A stretch of 64,000 bases of DNA. Source: Streptacidiphilus pinicola. Its GTDB lineage: Bacteria; Actinomycetota; Actinomycetes; Streptomycetales; Streptomycetaceae. Shown one piece after another: positions 8,814 through 18,098 of the stretch (within the stretch, counting starts at the first letter, position 1; each line of letters opens with the position of its first letter). The position numbers were made by a program, and so were the translations under genes. The stretch covers positions 62,001 to 126,000 of the forward strand of contig NZ_QKYN01000037.1 of the NCBI RefSeq assembly GCF_003258295.1. The letters are read 5' to 3'. Under the pieces are notes generated by a model. The model did not search any database and was not told the origin of the DNA. It was given only the letters and a program-made list of their open reading frames with translations.

Positions 8814-9421
8814 CCCTGCATATCGTGGGCGCGGGGGGCTTCGGCCGCGAGACGTTGGACGCCGTCCGACGGTCGGCGCAGGCGCCAGAGGTGATCTTCG
8901 TCGACGAAGACCCCACCACCGAGAAGCTGGACGGCTGCCATGTCGTGCGGCCCGCCCGGCTGGACCTGGCCGAGCCGGGGCGACACGACTTCGTCGTGGC
9001 GATCGCCGACCCCACCGTGCGCCGCAGACTGGCCGACCAGTTCGAGGGACTCGGTCTGCGGCCCGCGACCGTGATCGACTCGAGTGCCGTGGTCTCGGCC
9101 GGGGCCAGGATCGGGCCGGGCTGCGTCGTGCTGGGCCACGCCTTCGTCTCCACCGGTACCGTCCTGGGGTCCCACGTCCAGGTCAACTACCAGGTCAGTA
9201 TCGGTCATGACACTGTGTTGGGAGACTTCGTCACGATTCTTCCCGGGGCCAATGTCGCGGGCAGTGTGACCGTCGCCGCCGCGGCGACGGTCGGCAGCAA
9301 CGCCGCCGTGCTCCAGGGCCGGCGCATCGGGCCCGCGGCGACCGTGGGCGCGGCGGCGCTGGTGACCCGGGACGTGTCCGCCGGTCAGGTCGTCATCGGC
9401 GTTCCGGCCCGACCCCGCTGA
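8810..9421 (+). CDS. Sugar O/N-acyltransferase of the NeuD/PglD family
   Basis: A 203-residue left-handed beta-helix acyltransferase. The N-terminal small Rossmann domain (LHIVGAGGFGRETLDAV) binds the sugar nucleotide, and the C-terminal part (from about residue 85) shows hexapeptide repeats with the catalytic-His region SIGHDTVLGDF and the closing GVPARP. PglD uses acetyl-CoA to N-acetylate UDP-4-amino sugars in bacillosamine synthesis; NeuD relatives O-acetylate sialic acid. With a WbpM/PglF-type dehydratase, DegT aminotransferase and PglC-like transferase a few kilobases away, the PglD-type role is favoured but not proven. The ATG overlaps the preceding stop. Confidence 0.82.
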   Translation: MTLHIVGAGGFGRETLDAVRRSAQAPEVIFVDEDPTTEKLDGCHVVRPARLDLAEPGRHDFVVAIADPTVRRRLADQFEGLGLRPATVIDSSAVVSAGARIGPGCVVLGHAFVSTGTVLGSHVQVNYQVSIGHDTVLGDFVTILPGANVAGSVTVAAAATVGSNAAVLQGRRIGPAATVGAAALVTRDVSAGQVVIGVPARPR

Positions 9422-9451
9422 CCCAGGTCCGGTACCGTCAGGTCACGAAGC

Positions 9452-9487
9452 AGGGCCGGTCCAGGGGAGCTCCCCGGGACCGGCCCT
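9452..9487. terminator. Bidirectional hairpin terminator between convergent operons
   Basis: The arm AGGGCCGGTCC (9452-9462) pairs perfectly with GGACCGGCCCT (9477-9487), and the interior contains the palindrome GGGGAGCTCCCC (9464-9475). Further short pairing (ACGAAG at 9445 with CTTCGT at 9495) extends it. It sits in the 104-bp gap between the acyltransferase and the convergent dehydrogenase gene. There is no U-tract, as is usual for high-GC actinobacteria. Confidence 0.75.
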
Positions 9488-9525
9488 CACTGCTCTTCGT
9501 CAACCGGCCCGCCGGGCGCGCCTGG

Positions 9526-10848
9526 TCACCGTTCGGCCACCAGAGTCGGGGGCGCGGCCCCGGCGCCGATGGCCAACCGGGGCACCCCGGACCACAGGAC
9601 CGGATCGGTCACCGACCTGCCGTCCAGCAGAGCGGTCACACCGGGCAGGTCGTCCGGGCCGATCCGGGTGTACTCGGGGTGGTCGGCCTGCACGATCGCG
9701 ACGTCGCAGGGCTCGCCCAAGTGATAGGGCTCAAGCCCCATTCCGGACAGTTCGTGGTCGTCGAAGAGGGGATCGTGCACCACCGGGACCGCCCCCCGCT
9801 CCTCGAGCGCTCGCACGACGGGCAGTGCCCCGGTGAACGCTGTCTCCTTGACCCCACCGCGGTAGGCGAGGCCCAGGACCGCTGCCCGCCGGCCGCGCAG
9901 GTCACCGGCCATTGCCGTCAGCATCTCGATCGCACGGGCCGGCATCGCGTCATTGATCTCGCGGGCCAGCAAGGGAAGTCGAGCGGCCGGGTCCCCGGCC
10001 GCGTACAGCCATGGGTAGACCGGAATGCAGTGCCCGCCCACGGCGATCCCCGGGCGGTGCAGATGACTGTACGGCTGGCTGTTCGCCGCCTCGACGATCG
10101 GCAGCAGGTCCAGACCCGCCTGGTGGGCGAAACAGGCGAACTCGTTGGCCAGTGCGATGTTGACGTCGCGATAGGTCGTCTCGGCCAGCTTGGCCAACTC
10201 GGCGGCCTCGGCGGAGCCCAGGTCCCACACGCCGTTCGGCCGCGACAGGTCGGGACGATCGACGAACCGCAGGGAGGACGTGTAGAACTCCGCCGCACGT
10301 TCACCGGACGCGGGGTCGATGCCGCCGACCAGCTTCGGATACCGGACCAGATCGGCGAACACACGTCCGCTGGAAACGCGTTCAGGACTGTGACACACGC
10401 CGAAGTCCCGGCCTGGCCTCAGCCCGGAGGCGGCGGCCAGCCGGGGCGTGATCCGTCGCCGGGTGGTGTGCACGGGCAGCGTCGTCTCCACGATGACCAG
10501 CGATCCGGGCCGCAGACCCGCTCCGACCGCGTCCACCGCGGCGTCCAGCGCGCGGTGGTCCGGTCGCCGGTCGGCGCCGACGACGAGGGGCACCACGATG
10601 ACGACCACCTCGCTGGTGGAGACCGCCGCCGTGGTGTCGGTGGTGGCCCGGAGCAGATCCATACCCCTGACCTCGGCCAGCCGACCGGTCAGCCCGGGTT
10701 CGCCGGGGAAGGGCGGCCGTCCGGCCATGACGTCCGCCACCACGCGCCCGCTGATGTCCGCGCCGGTCACGCGGTGACCCGCGGCGGCGAAAGTGACCGC
10801 GAGCGGCAGCCCGATCTTGCCCAGACCGACGACCGTGACCGTCCTCAT
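9526..10848 (-). CDS. Nucleotide-sugar 6-dehydrogenase (WecC/WbpA-like)
   Basis: A 440-residue UDP-glucose/GDP-mannose dehydrogenase family protein that oxidises C6 of a UDP-HexNAc to the uronic acid with two NAD+. It shows RTVTVVGLGKIGLPLAVTFA (NAD site), SPERVSSGR, the central helix region ANEFACFAHQAG and the catalytic-cysteine motif GGHCIPVYPWL. The family picture fits WecC (UDP-ManNAc) or WbpA (UDP-GlcNAc). ATG at 10848 shares one base with the upstream stop (TGATG); a GTG at 10857 is the alternative. It is the last gene of a five-gene leftward operon. Confidence 0.9.
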   Translation of the reverse strand: MRTVTVVGLGKIGLPLAVTFAAAGHRVTGADISGRVVADVMAGRPPFPGEPGLTGRLAEVRGMDLLRATTDTTAAVSTSEVVVIVVPLVVGADRRPDHRALDAAVDAVGAGLRPGSLVIVETTLPVHTTRRRITPRLAAASGLRPGRDFGVCHSPERVSSGRVFADLVRYPKLVGGIDPASGERAAEFYTSSLRFVDRPDLSRPNGVWDLGSAEAAELAKLAETTYRDVNIALANEFACFAHQAGLDLLPIVEAANSQPYSHLHRPGIAVGGHCIPVYPWLYAAGDPAARLPLLAREINDAMPARAIEMLTAMAGDLRGRRAAVLGLAYRGGVKETAFTGALPVVRALEERGAVPVVHDPLFDDHELSGMGLEPYHLGEPCDVAIVQADHPEYTRIGPDDLPGVTALLDGRSVTDPVLWSGVPRLAIGAGAAPPTLVAER

Positions 10849-12059
10849 CAGAACCACCGCCGGGAGCCCGGCATCGGCACGTAGCCCGCCACCAGTGTCG
10901 GCAGGCCCCCCGGCGACCAGGCGACCAGGTCCCCTGGCGACGTCACGGCTGCTGACAGGCCCCCTTCGGTGCCCGCGGCCACGGCCTGATCCGCTCTCGG
11001 CGGCGCCGGGACCACCGCTTCCCGGACGGCCTCGCGCCGGAGCCGTTCGTCGATCGACCCGCCCGAGGCCGAAACCTCGACCACGGCCGCCGGTTCAGCC
11101 AGGATCGCTGCCGTCACGTCCATCACCTCCGCTCCCGCCCACATCGGCACCAGGTCGGCGGTGACGCCCGCGTGTCCGCGCACAGCGGCCACAAAGCCCT
11201 CGAGTTCCGCCCGCAGCGGTTCCTGGGCGACGAGCTCGCAGCGGACGGCCTCACCGCCAGGCAGCCGGTCCCCATCACCTCGGTCCGGCAGCCCGGCACC
11301 GGCCCCGCTGCCGTGGAACCACAGCGTGCCGCCCAGCAGGTCGCCGCGCAGACACCCGAGTTCGCCCGTCACCGTGACCAGCCGCCGCTTGACCGGGGAG
11401 AGCCAGTTGACCAGGTGGTTCACCACCGTGCCGTCCCGCAGCACCCCGACCACGGCCGCCAGGTCCTCATGCCCGCTGGCACCGGTCATCCGGCTGGTCA
11501 CGGCCGACACTTTGACGTACGGGGCACCGGCGATCCAACGGGTGAGGTCGATGTCGTGGCTGGCGAGGTCCAGCACCACGCCGACATCGCGGATCCGCTG
11601 CGGGTACGGTCCCTGCCGGCTTGTCGTGATCTGCAGCACCGTGCCGACCTGACCGCCGCCGATCCGCTCCCGCATGGCCCGCACCACCGGATTGAACCGC
11701 TCGATATGGCCGACACAGCCGACCAGGCCGGCGCGTTCGAAGGCCGCGGCAAGCATCCGGGCCTCCTCCGCGTCGGCCGCGAGGGGCTTCTCGATCAGCG
11801 CGTGCACGCCCGCCGCGGCCAGTCGGCGGCCGATCGACCCATGCGCCAGCGTGGGAGCAGCCACCACGCAGAGATCCGGATCCAGCTCCAACAACCGGTC
11901 CAGTTCCGGGAGGACGGGCACATCGGTCATCCCCGACCCGGCGCCGGGGTCCGGATCGCAGGCCCCGACCAGGCGCACGCCCGGGAGCGCCGCGAGGACC
12001 CGGGCGTGATGCCGCCCCATGGTGCCCAGGCCGCACACCGCGGCTCGCAGCTCGCTCAT
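10848..12059 (-). CDS. Gfo/Idh/MocA oxidoreductase, WbpB/WlbA-like
   Basis: A 403-residue NAD-dependent sugar oxidoreductase. The N-terminal Rossmann domain starts ELRAAVCGLGTMGRHHARVL, the family motif EKPL appears in HALIEKPLAADAEEA, and the C-terminal half contains GHIERFNPVVRAM and LASHDIDLTRW, typical of WlbA/WbpB-type UDP-GlcNAcA 3-dehydrogenases. These make the 3-keto substrate for an aminotransferase. The start overlaps the aminotransferase stop by ATGA. The last ~70 residues are Ala/Pro-rich and extend beyond the usual family end. Specificity is inferred from neighbours. Confidence 0.82.
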   Translation of the reverse strand: MSELRAAVCGLGTMGRHHARVLAALPGVRLVGACDPDPGAGSGMTDVPVLPELDRLLELDPDLCVVAAPTLAHGSIGRRLAAAGVHALIEKPLAADAEEARMLAAAFERAGLVGCVGHIERFNPVVRAMRERIGGGQVGTVLQITTSRQGPYPQRIRDVGVVLDLASHDIDLTRWIAGAPYVKVSAVTSRMTGASGHEDLAAVVGVLRDGTVVNHLVNWLSPVKRRLVTVTGELGCLRGDLLGGTLWFHGSGAGAGLPDRGDGDRLPGGEAVRCELVAQEPLRAELEGFVAAVRGHAGVTADLVPMWAGAEVMDVTAAILAEPAAVVEVSASGGSIDERLRREAVREAVVPAPPRADQAVAAGTEGGLSAAVTSPGDLVAWSPGGLPTLVAGYVPMPGSRRWF

Positions 12060-13297
12060 CGGCCTGCGGCTCCCTCGGGCATGGCAGCGGTCGCCGGGGG
12101 CGCGGTCGCCGCGGTCGCGCGGCTCACGCGAACAGCGCCGAACGGCACCGTCGCGAGTCCCGCTGCCGCGGTCGCGCGACCGACCGCGGCGATCACCGCT
12201 TCCGCGATCTCGGTCACCTCCGACTCGGACAGCCGGTGGTGGACCGGGAACGACAGCATGTCCTGCGCGACGCGGTCGGTGACTGGCAGTTCGGGCGCCG
12301 ACCGCGTTCCCAGGACTGTTCCGTCCCCGAAGCCCGCGAATACCGGCTGCTGGTGCACCGGCGGGAAGTAGATCCGCGCCTCGATGCCCTGGCCGAGGAG
12401 GTCGGCGAGCACGCGATCGCGGATACCCGGAAGCAGGCACGTGTAGATCAACCAGGTCCCCCGTGCGTCGGGGGTCTGCTGAGGGGTCGTCAGGCCGCCA
12501 AGCCCCGCGAGTCGTCCGTTCAGGGTTTCCGCGATCGCGAGCTTGCGCTCCAGGATCCCGTCGAGCCTGCGCAGTTGCACCCGACCGATGGCTGCCTGGA
12601 TCTCGGTCAGGCGCCAGTTGTGACCCAGGATCTCGTGGCGGTACAGCCGGGTCTGGCCGTGGTTGCGCAGCAGCCTCAACCGTGCGGCGACGCCGGGGTC
12701 GTCGGTCAGCACGAGGCCGCCCTCACCCGTGGTGATGTTCTTGGTCGGGGTGAAGCTGAACATGGCCGAGTGTCCGAAGGTTCCCACCGGCCGCCCCCGG
12801 TACTCGGCACCAGCGGCCTGCGCCGCGTCCTCCAGCAGCACGACCCCCTGCTCGGCGCAGACCTGAGCGAGCCCGTCCAGGTCGCCCGGTTGTCCGGCGT
12901 AGTGCACGGTGAGGACCGCCCGGGTGCGCGGGGTGATCCGGGCCGCCACCGACATCGGGTCCAGGTTGAAGGTCTGCGGGTCGATGTCGGCGAACACAGG
13001 GGTGGCCCCGACATGGCACACGGAGGTCGCGGTGGCGATGAACGTCATGGACGGGACGATCACCTCGTCGCCCGGTCCGATGCCCTCGGCGAGCAGCATC
13101 GCGGCCAGCGCGGCAGTGCCGGTGCAGAAGGTCACACCGAACGCCGCCTTGTGACGGTCGGCGAACTCCCGCCCGAATGCCTCGTTCTCGGGGCCGTTGG
13201 TGAGCACGCCGCTGCGCATCACCCTGCGCACGGCATCCACTTCCTCCTCACCGAGGTCGGGGCTGGCCAGCCGGATTCGGAGGTCGCTGTCAGGCAC
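12056..13297 (-). CDS. DegT/DnrJ/EryC1 sugar aminotransferase
   Basis: A 413-residue PLP-dependent sugar aminotransferase. PLP-site features are CTGTAALAAMLLA (about 58-70), EDAAQAAGAEY (156-166) and the Schiff-base lysine K186 in TPTKNITTGEGG. It is coupled to the oxidoreductase downstream (ATGA) and overlaps the sugar transferase upstream by 8 bp. Two roles are possible: PglE-like (UDP-4-keto-6-deoxy-GlcNAc, made by the adjacent dehydratase) or WbpE-like (3-keto-UDP-GlcNAcA). The second aminotransferase of the locus is fused to a WbpD-like domain, so the PglE-like role is favoured here. The last ~50 residues are a low-complexity Ala-rich tail. Confidence 0.88.
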   Translation of the reverse strand: MPDSDLRIRLASPDLGEEEVDAVRRVMRSGVLTNGPENEAFGREFADRHKAAFGVTFCTGTAALAAMLLAEGIGPGDEVIVPSMTFIATATSVCHVGATPVFADIDPQTFNLDPMSVAARITPRTRAVLTVHYAGQPGDLDGLAQVCAEQGVVLLEDAAQAAGAEYRGRPVGTFGHSAMFSFTPTKNITTGEGGLVLTDDPGVAARLRLLRNHGQTRLYRHEILGHNWRLTEIQAAIGRVQLRRLDGILERKLAIAETLNGRLAGLGGLTTPQQTPDARGTWLIYTCLLPGIRDRVLADLLGQGIEARIYFPPVHQQPVFAGFGDGTVLGTRSAPELPVTDRVAQDMLSFPVHHRLSESEVTEIAEAVIAAVGRATAAAGLATVPFGAVRVSRATAATAPPATAAMPEGAAGR

Positions 13298-13982
13298 CTG
13301 AGTGCATCCTCTCTGTTGTACGGGCGATGGGATCGTCGTCGTGGGCGACGGTGGTACCGCCCCGGGCCAGTACCGCCCAGGCGGTGAACAACAAGATCGT
13401 CAGATCGAGGCGCAGGCTCTGGTGGCGCACGTAGCGCAGATCCCACTCGATCCGCTGGGGCCAGCTCAACCACTGCCGGCCACGCACCTGCGCCAGCCCG
13501 GTCATGCCCGGCAGGGCTCGCAGCCGGCCCCGCTGCCGATCCGTGTACCGGTGCACCTGGTACGGAAGCGTGGGTCGCGGCCCGACCAGGCTCATCTCAC
13601 CGCGGAGCACGTTCAGCAACTGCGGGAGTTCGTCCAGGGACAGCCGGCGCAGGACCCGGCCGACCGCGGTCACCTGGGCGACGTCACCGCAGACGGGCGG
13701 TCCGGACCCGGCCGCCGGATCCGCCATGGTGCGCAGTTTCCACATCATGAAGGGGCGGCCTTCGCGACCGACCCGCCGCTGCCGGAACAGAGCCGGCCTG
13801 CCGTGGGCGATCACATGCACGGCCGCGGCTGCCGCGCAGAGCACCAGGGCCGGCACCAGCAACAGGCACACCAACGCGAGGTCGAGCAACCGCTTGCCGC
13901 GGTACGACCTTGACGCCTCGTCGGCATCGGGCCGGGTTGCCGTGCCGGTGCGGTGTCTCTCCGGTGCCGCGGGCGCGGTCAC
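13290..13982 (-). CDS. Initiating phosphoglycosyl transferase (PglC/WcaJ-type bacterial sugar transferase)
   Basis: A 230-residue bacterial sugar transferase that moves a sugar-1-phosphate to undecaprenyl phosphate. It has the reentrant hydrophobic helix after RGKRLLDLALVCLLLVPALV, then FMMWKLRTM, SLDELPQLLNVLRGEMSLVGPRP with the catalytic Asp-Glu pair, and GMTGLAQVRGR. It lacks the N-terminal CoA-binding and four-TM region of long WcaJ/WbaP enzymes, so it is the small monotopic PglC-like form. GTG at 13982 gives a GTGA overlap with the dehydratase gene. The short size and adjacency to that dehydratase suggest a 2,4-diamino-trideoxy first sugar (inference). Confidence 0.9.
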   Translation of the reverse strand: MTAPAAPERHRTGTATRPDADEASRSYRGKRLLDLALVCLLLVPALVLCAAAAAVHVIAHGRPALFRQRRVGREGRPFMMWKLRTMADPAAGSGPPVCGDVAQVTAVGRVLRRLSLDELPQLLNVLRGEMSLVGPRPTLPYQVHRYTDRQRGRLRALPGMTGLAQVRGRQWLSWPQRIEWDLRYVRHQSLRLDLTILLFTAWAVLARGGTTVAHDDDPIARTTERMHSGA

Positions 13983-15940
13983 CGGCCGACCTCCGTGCTC
14001 CCCGGAAGGGCAGGCAGACCGGGGACGACCGGGCCGGGCGCGGTGGCGGAATCCGCCGGGGGTGCGGAGAGCGGCGAAGGAATCGAACCGGCGGCGGCGA
14101 TCCTGGCCAGGGTCGCCCGAACCTGGTCGGCTTCGGTCAGCCCGCTCAGCCCGGTCACCTCGGCGGGCTCGAGCGGGGGCACGGGCACCTGGCGGACCAG
14201 CGGGTGCCTCGGTCGATCGTCCGCCTCCCCCGTGCCCAGCAGATCCTCGGTCAGCTTCTCACCGGGCCTGAGCCCGGTGAAGACGATCTCCACCCGGCTC
14301 GACGCCGCCGCGACCATCCGGCGTGCCAGATCGGCGATCCGGATCTGTTCCCCCATGTCCAGTACCAGCACCTCACCGCTGCGGCCGACAGCGACTGCCT
14401 GGAGCACCAGTTGCACGGCTTCGGTGGCCGTCATGAAGTACCGGGCGACCTGCGGATGTGTCACGGTGACCGGCCCTCCCGCGGCGATCTGTGCGGAGAG
14501 CGACCCGAGGAACGAGCCCCTGCTCCCCAGCACGTTGCCGAATCTGACGGACACCCAGGTGCCCTGCTCCAGGCCGGCCATGTGCGCGGTGAGCCGTTCG
14601 GTGATCCGCTTCGAGGTGCCGAGGACGCTCACCGGGTCCGCGGCCTTGTCAGTGGACACGTTCACGAACGACCGGACGCCGTGGGCTGCCGCCGCCTCCA
14701 GCACGTTCAGCGTGCCGAGCGCATTGGTCTTCAGTGCCTCAGCCGGGTACCTCTCCAGGAGCGGGAGATGCTTGAGCGCGGCCGCGTGGAAGACGATCTC
14801 CGGCCGCGCGTGCGCGAAGACCTCCCGCATCCTCGGGGCGTCCCTGATGTCGGCGAGAACGGTCTCGTCGGAGTCCAGCAGCGCGCGTCCGTGCAGGGCG
14901 AGTTGGACCGCGTGCAGCGCCGACTCGTCCCGGTCCAGCATCACCAGCGACGCCGGTCCCAGACGGTGCAGTTGCCTGCACAGCTCCGATCCGATCGATC
15001 CGCCGGCGCCGGTGACCAGAATCCGGCGCCCGGCGAAGTGTGCCGCGACCGACGACAGATCCAGGCGGATCTGCTCACGGCCCAGCAAATGCGTGATGCG
15101 CGGATCGCGGACGCCGTCGATCGGAGCGGAACCGGAGACCAGCTCGCCGACGGTGGGGATCACCTTGGCAACGAGACCGGCCGCCTCCGAGGCTGTCACC
15201 AACTCCCTGATGAGCCGTCCGTCGCCGCGGCCGCCGGCGATCGCGATCACCATCACGGTGGCCCCCGTCTCGGCGGCCACCTCGGCGATCCGCTCCCGGC
15301 CGCCGCGGACCGGCACACCGCAGATGCTCAGCCTGCGTTTGCCCGGGTCGTCGTCGAGCAGGGCCACCGGCCGGTAGAGGGCCCCGTGTTGACCGATCAG
15401 GCGGTGCACCAACTGGGTGCCCGCGCTTCCCGCGCCGAACACGATCACCTTGACCGCGGTCGGCGCGGGCCTCCTCGGGCGGCGCCGGACGGCCGCGACG
15501 GTGGCGCGCTCAGCGATTATCCCCAGTGCGCTCACCACGGAGGCGATCGCCGCCACGACCGGCGCGCCCCCCACAAGCGGGACCACCGGCATCGTCACCA
15601 GGAACACCCCGGTGATCGCGGCGGAGATCAGCACCGCGTTCAACTCCGCCCCAGATCCGGGCTGGAAGCGACCGCAGTACAACCCGCATTCGGCTCCGAC
15701 AAGGGCCGCGACGGCCCAGGTGACGGCGCACGCGACACCCAACTCCCAAGGAGCCTCGGGCAGACCGTGACCGCCGCTCTGCGTCAGTCCGGCGACATAG
15801 AGGCCACCCGTCCACGCGGCCGCGTCAGCGACAACGCGGGCCGCGCGCCATCGGCGCCGGGTGGCAAAGCGCGTCGGCTCGCCATTACTGGCACTGTCCC
15901 CATTCAACGTGTCCCCGCATCCTTCGTTCTCGGCGGGCAT
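13979..15940 (-). CDS. Membrane UDP-GlcNAc 4,6-dehydratase (WbpM/PglF/CapD-like)
   Basis: A 653-residue NDP-sugar dehydratase. Residues about 40-155 give up to four membrane segments. A first Rossmann-like domain begins at about 165 (VKVIVFGAGSAGTQLVHR) and the catalytic SDR domain at about 306 (ILVTGAGGSIGSELCRQL). The family's altered catalytic triad is visible as VSTDKAADP, with Met/Leu in place of Tyr nearby, and the end has TGLRPGEKLTEDLL. It makes UDP-4-keto-6-deoxy-GlcNAc, the bacillosamine-path precursor. The start is uncertain: ATG at 15940 has AAGGG directly before it; a downstream TTG is an alternative. It leads the leftward operon. Confidence 0.85.
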   Translation of the reverse strand: MPAENEGCGDTLNGDSASNGEPTRFATRRRWRAARVVADAAAWTGGLYVAGLTQSGGHGLPEAPWELGVACAVTWAVAALVGAECGLYCGRFQPGSGAELNAVLISAAITGVFLVTMPVVPLVGGAPVVAAIASVVSALGIIAERATVAAVRRRPRRPAPTAVKVIVFGAGSAGTQLVHRLIGQHGALYRPVALLDDDPGKRRLSICGVPVRGGRERIAEVAAETGATVMVIAIAGGRGDGRLIRELVTASEAAGLVAKVIPTVGELVSGSAPIDGVRDPRITHLLGREQIRLDLSSVAAHFAGRRILVTGAGGSIGSELCRQLHRLGPASLVMLDRDESALHAVQLALHGRALLDSDETVLADIRDAPRMREVFAHARPEIVFHAAALKHLPLLERYPAEALKTNALGTLNVLEAAAAHGVRSFVNVSTDKAADPVSVLGTSKRITERLTAHMAGLEQGTWVSVRFGNVLGSRGSFLGSLSAQIAAGGPVTVTHPQVARYFMTATEAVQLVLQAVAVGRSGEVLVLDMGEQIRIADLARRMVAAASSRVEIVFTGLRPGEKLTEDLLGTGEADDRPRHPLVRQVPVPPLEPAEVTGLSGLTEADQVRATLARIAAAGSIPSPLSAPPADSATAPGPVVPGLPALPGSTEVGR

Positions 15941-16570
15941 CCCTTGGAATGCCGGGCTCGTGATGCGTACAACGAATGTGATGACGTGTGATCGGCAGAC
16001 CACGATCCGTCGCCGCGAGCATACGAGGAGCACTCATTGGCATCGCGGCAACCGCTGTCGCGTGGCGCGCTGGGTAAGTCCATCCGGCTGCCGAGTCGCG
16101 CCGGGCGGACACCCCTGCCCCACCAGCGCGGAGGGCACACCCGCGCAGGACTCTTTCCGAGAGCGGAAACCGGATTCTGCATCGCCAACCGCGCTTTGGA
16201 TGCAGTGGATTTGCCGACCGACGTCCACGGATTCTCATTGAAACCAGGGCAGTTCGACGGCCCTGATCAGTGGACTCACTTCTGCAGAACGGAAGTTGAC
16301 AATCATTCCAGGACACCGATAGCACCCGGGTCGAGTGCACTGCCCCTCCGAGCGGATCCGCCACCCAGGCGTCGCCACGAGCGTCGAAGAACCCAGAATT
16401 CTTGATCAGCGTCCGGGCGACAGCGCTCACCGAAAACGACCAGAGCACTTCCCCGCGGGGCGGCGGGGTGACTTGACCTCAGATCGACGTCTGGTGACTA
16501 CTATTCGCAACCGAACTCACGCAGTGGGTGACCATGTGCAGGGGAAAGCACGCTGGGAGGCGAGACAGAT
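15941..16570. promoter_or_regulatory. Divergent intergenic region between dehydratase and BY-kinase operons
   Basis: 630 bp without a convincing gene. It should contain the promoters for the leftward dehydratase operon and the rightward Wzz/kinase operon. Candidate rightward elements are TTGACA at 16296-16301, with no good -10 after it, and TTGACC (16473-16478) followed by TACTAT (16499-16504) at a too-wide 20-bp spacing. A clear ribosome-binding site, GGGAGGCGAG, precedes the kinase ATG. Short open frames here lack conservation or initiation signals. Confidence 0.5.
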
Positions 16571-18049
16571 ATGACGCTCCGGAGTTTCCTCGGATTGATC
16601 AAAGATCGCTGGAAGCTCATCGTGGTGGTGACCCTCCTTGCCGGAGCCGTCAGCGCCGGCGTGACGGCGCGCACCACCCGGATGTACTCCTCGAGCCTGA
16701 CCTTCTTCGTCTCCGCCCAGGTCGACTCGTCCAACGTCGTCCAGGCCTACCAGGCCAACCTGCTGTCCCAGCAGAAGGTTCAGTCGTACGCCAACCTGCT
16801 GACCGGCCCCATGCTGGCGTCGGCGGTCGTGCAGGCAACCGGAATCTCCATGCCGACAGCCGAGTTGCAGTCGCGGATCTCCGCTCAGGCCGTTCCGCAG
16901 ACCGTGCTCCTGCGCGCGACGGTGACCAGCGAGTCTCCGCGTCGGGCGCGCGAGATCGCGAGTGCGATCGCCAAGATCTTCCCGGACCAGATCAACGAGC
17001 TGGAACACACGGCCACCGGTAAGGCCTCGACCGCGGTCGTCCAGGTCGTGGCACCGCCCAGCTATTCGGACGCCCCGGTTTCACCGCAACCGATCCGCAA
17101 TGTGGGCACCGGGCTCGTCCTCGGTCTGCTGGCCGGACTGGCCCTCGCCGCCGCCGCCCGCTCGCTCGACACGACGCTGAAGACGGCGGACCAGGTCAGC
17201 CAGATGCTCGGTGGCAAGCCCGTGCTGGGCCTGATCCCTTACGACCCGGCCACCCGCAGCAACCCGGTGCCCGGCGACGAATCGCTGGCCGGACCGCGCA
17301 TGGAGGCGTTCCGCAAACTCCGGGTCAGCTTCGGGTTCCTCGAGGTGGACACCCCGCGCAAGGTCGTCATGTTCACCAGCGCCCTGCCGAACGACGGCAA
17401 GAGCACCACCGTGTGCAACCTCGCGATCGCGCTCGGCACCGTCGGCACCCGCACCGTCATCGTCGAGTGCGACATGCGCCGACCGCAGGTCGGCAGGTAC
17501 CTCGGTCTTCCCAACGGCGCGGGCCTGACCGACGTCCTGCTCGACCGGGCACGGCTGGAGGATGTCATGCAGACCTGGGGTGACGACAGCGTCGACGTGC
17601 TGACCAGCGGCATGCTGCCGCCCAACCCGGGCGATCTGCTGGGATCGCGAAAGATGGAGCAGCTGATCGAGAGGCTCCGGGAGCGTTACGAGGTCGTGCT
17701 GCTGGACATGCCCCCCGCGCTTGCACTCGCCGACGCCGCCGCGGTCGGCCGGTACTGCGACGGCGCGATCATCGTGACCCGCCACGGCCGTACCAGGGCC
17801 GCGCAGTTGCGACGAGTCTGCGATTCACTCACCTCCGCCGGCACTCCGGTGCTCGCCGGTGTGCTGAACATGGTGCGCTCGCGCGACACCGGAGGCGGCC
17901 GGTACGGCTACGGTTACGGCTATTACGAGGCCGAAAGGGCGCAGCGCAAGGATGCCCGACTGGGCGCGCAGGCCCGACCCGGCGGTGCCGAAGCGGAGGC
18001 CGAGACGCAGACCGCGCAGGCCGGGGGTCTCGCGGGGAGCACGACGTGA
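16571..18049 (+). CDS. Wzz-type chain-length determinant fused to BY-type tyrosine autokinase
   Basis: A 492-residue polysaccharide co-polymerase/kinase. An N-terminal TM (about 16-33), a periplasmic Wzz region (about 37-175) and a second TM (about 178-197) precede a cytoplasmic BY-kinase domain. Walker A is ALPNDGKSTT (271-280), Walker A' is VIVECDMRRPQ (about 296-306), and Walker B is VVLLDMPPAL. The C-terminal tyrosine cluster GRYGYGYGYYE (Tyr 445-452) is the autophosphorylation tail. It controls chain length and polymerase activity through phosphorylation cycles; the phosphatase two reading steps downstream is the expected partner. One-polypeptide fusion is the usual proteobacterial and actinobacterial layout. 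Confidence 0.92.
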   Translation: MTLRSFLGLIKDRWKLIVVVTLLAGAVSAGVTARTTRMYSSSLTFFVSAQVDSSNVVQAYQANLLSQQKVQSYANLLTGPMLASAVVQATGISMPTAELQSRISAQAVPQTVLLRATVTSESPRRAREIASAIAKIFPDQINELEHTATGKASTAVVQVVAPPSYSDAPVSPQPIRNVGTGLVLGLLAGLALAAAARSLDTTLKTADQVSQMLGGKPVLGLIPYDPATRSNPVPGDESLAGPRMEAFRKLRVSFGFLEVDTPRKVVMFTSALPNDGKSTTVCNLAIALGTVGTRTVIVECDMRRPQVGRYLGLPNGAGLTDVLLDRARLEDVMQTWGDDSVDVLTSGMLPPNPGDLLGSRKMEQLIERLRERYEVVLLDMPPALALADAAAVGRYCDGAIIVTRHGRTRAAQLRRVCDSLTSAGTPVLAGVLNMVRSRDTGGGRYGYGYGYYEAERAQRKDARLGAQARPGGAEAEAETQTAQAGGLAGSTT

Positions 18050-18098
18050 GGTCGGACTCGACACCGCCGCGGTGTGGACCGACGGCGGACAAGACCCG

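Noticed and set aside
13910-15991. Long plus-strand frame opposite the WbpM/PglF-like dehydratase
   Set aside because: The composition is a high-GC shadow and no motifs are visible. The minus strand contains intact Rossmann and STDKA motifs.
16037-16405. Small open frames between the dehydratase and the BY-kinase
   Set aside because: None has a ribosome-binding site with a conserved-looking product; the region fits a divergent promoter.
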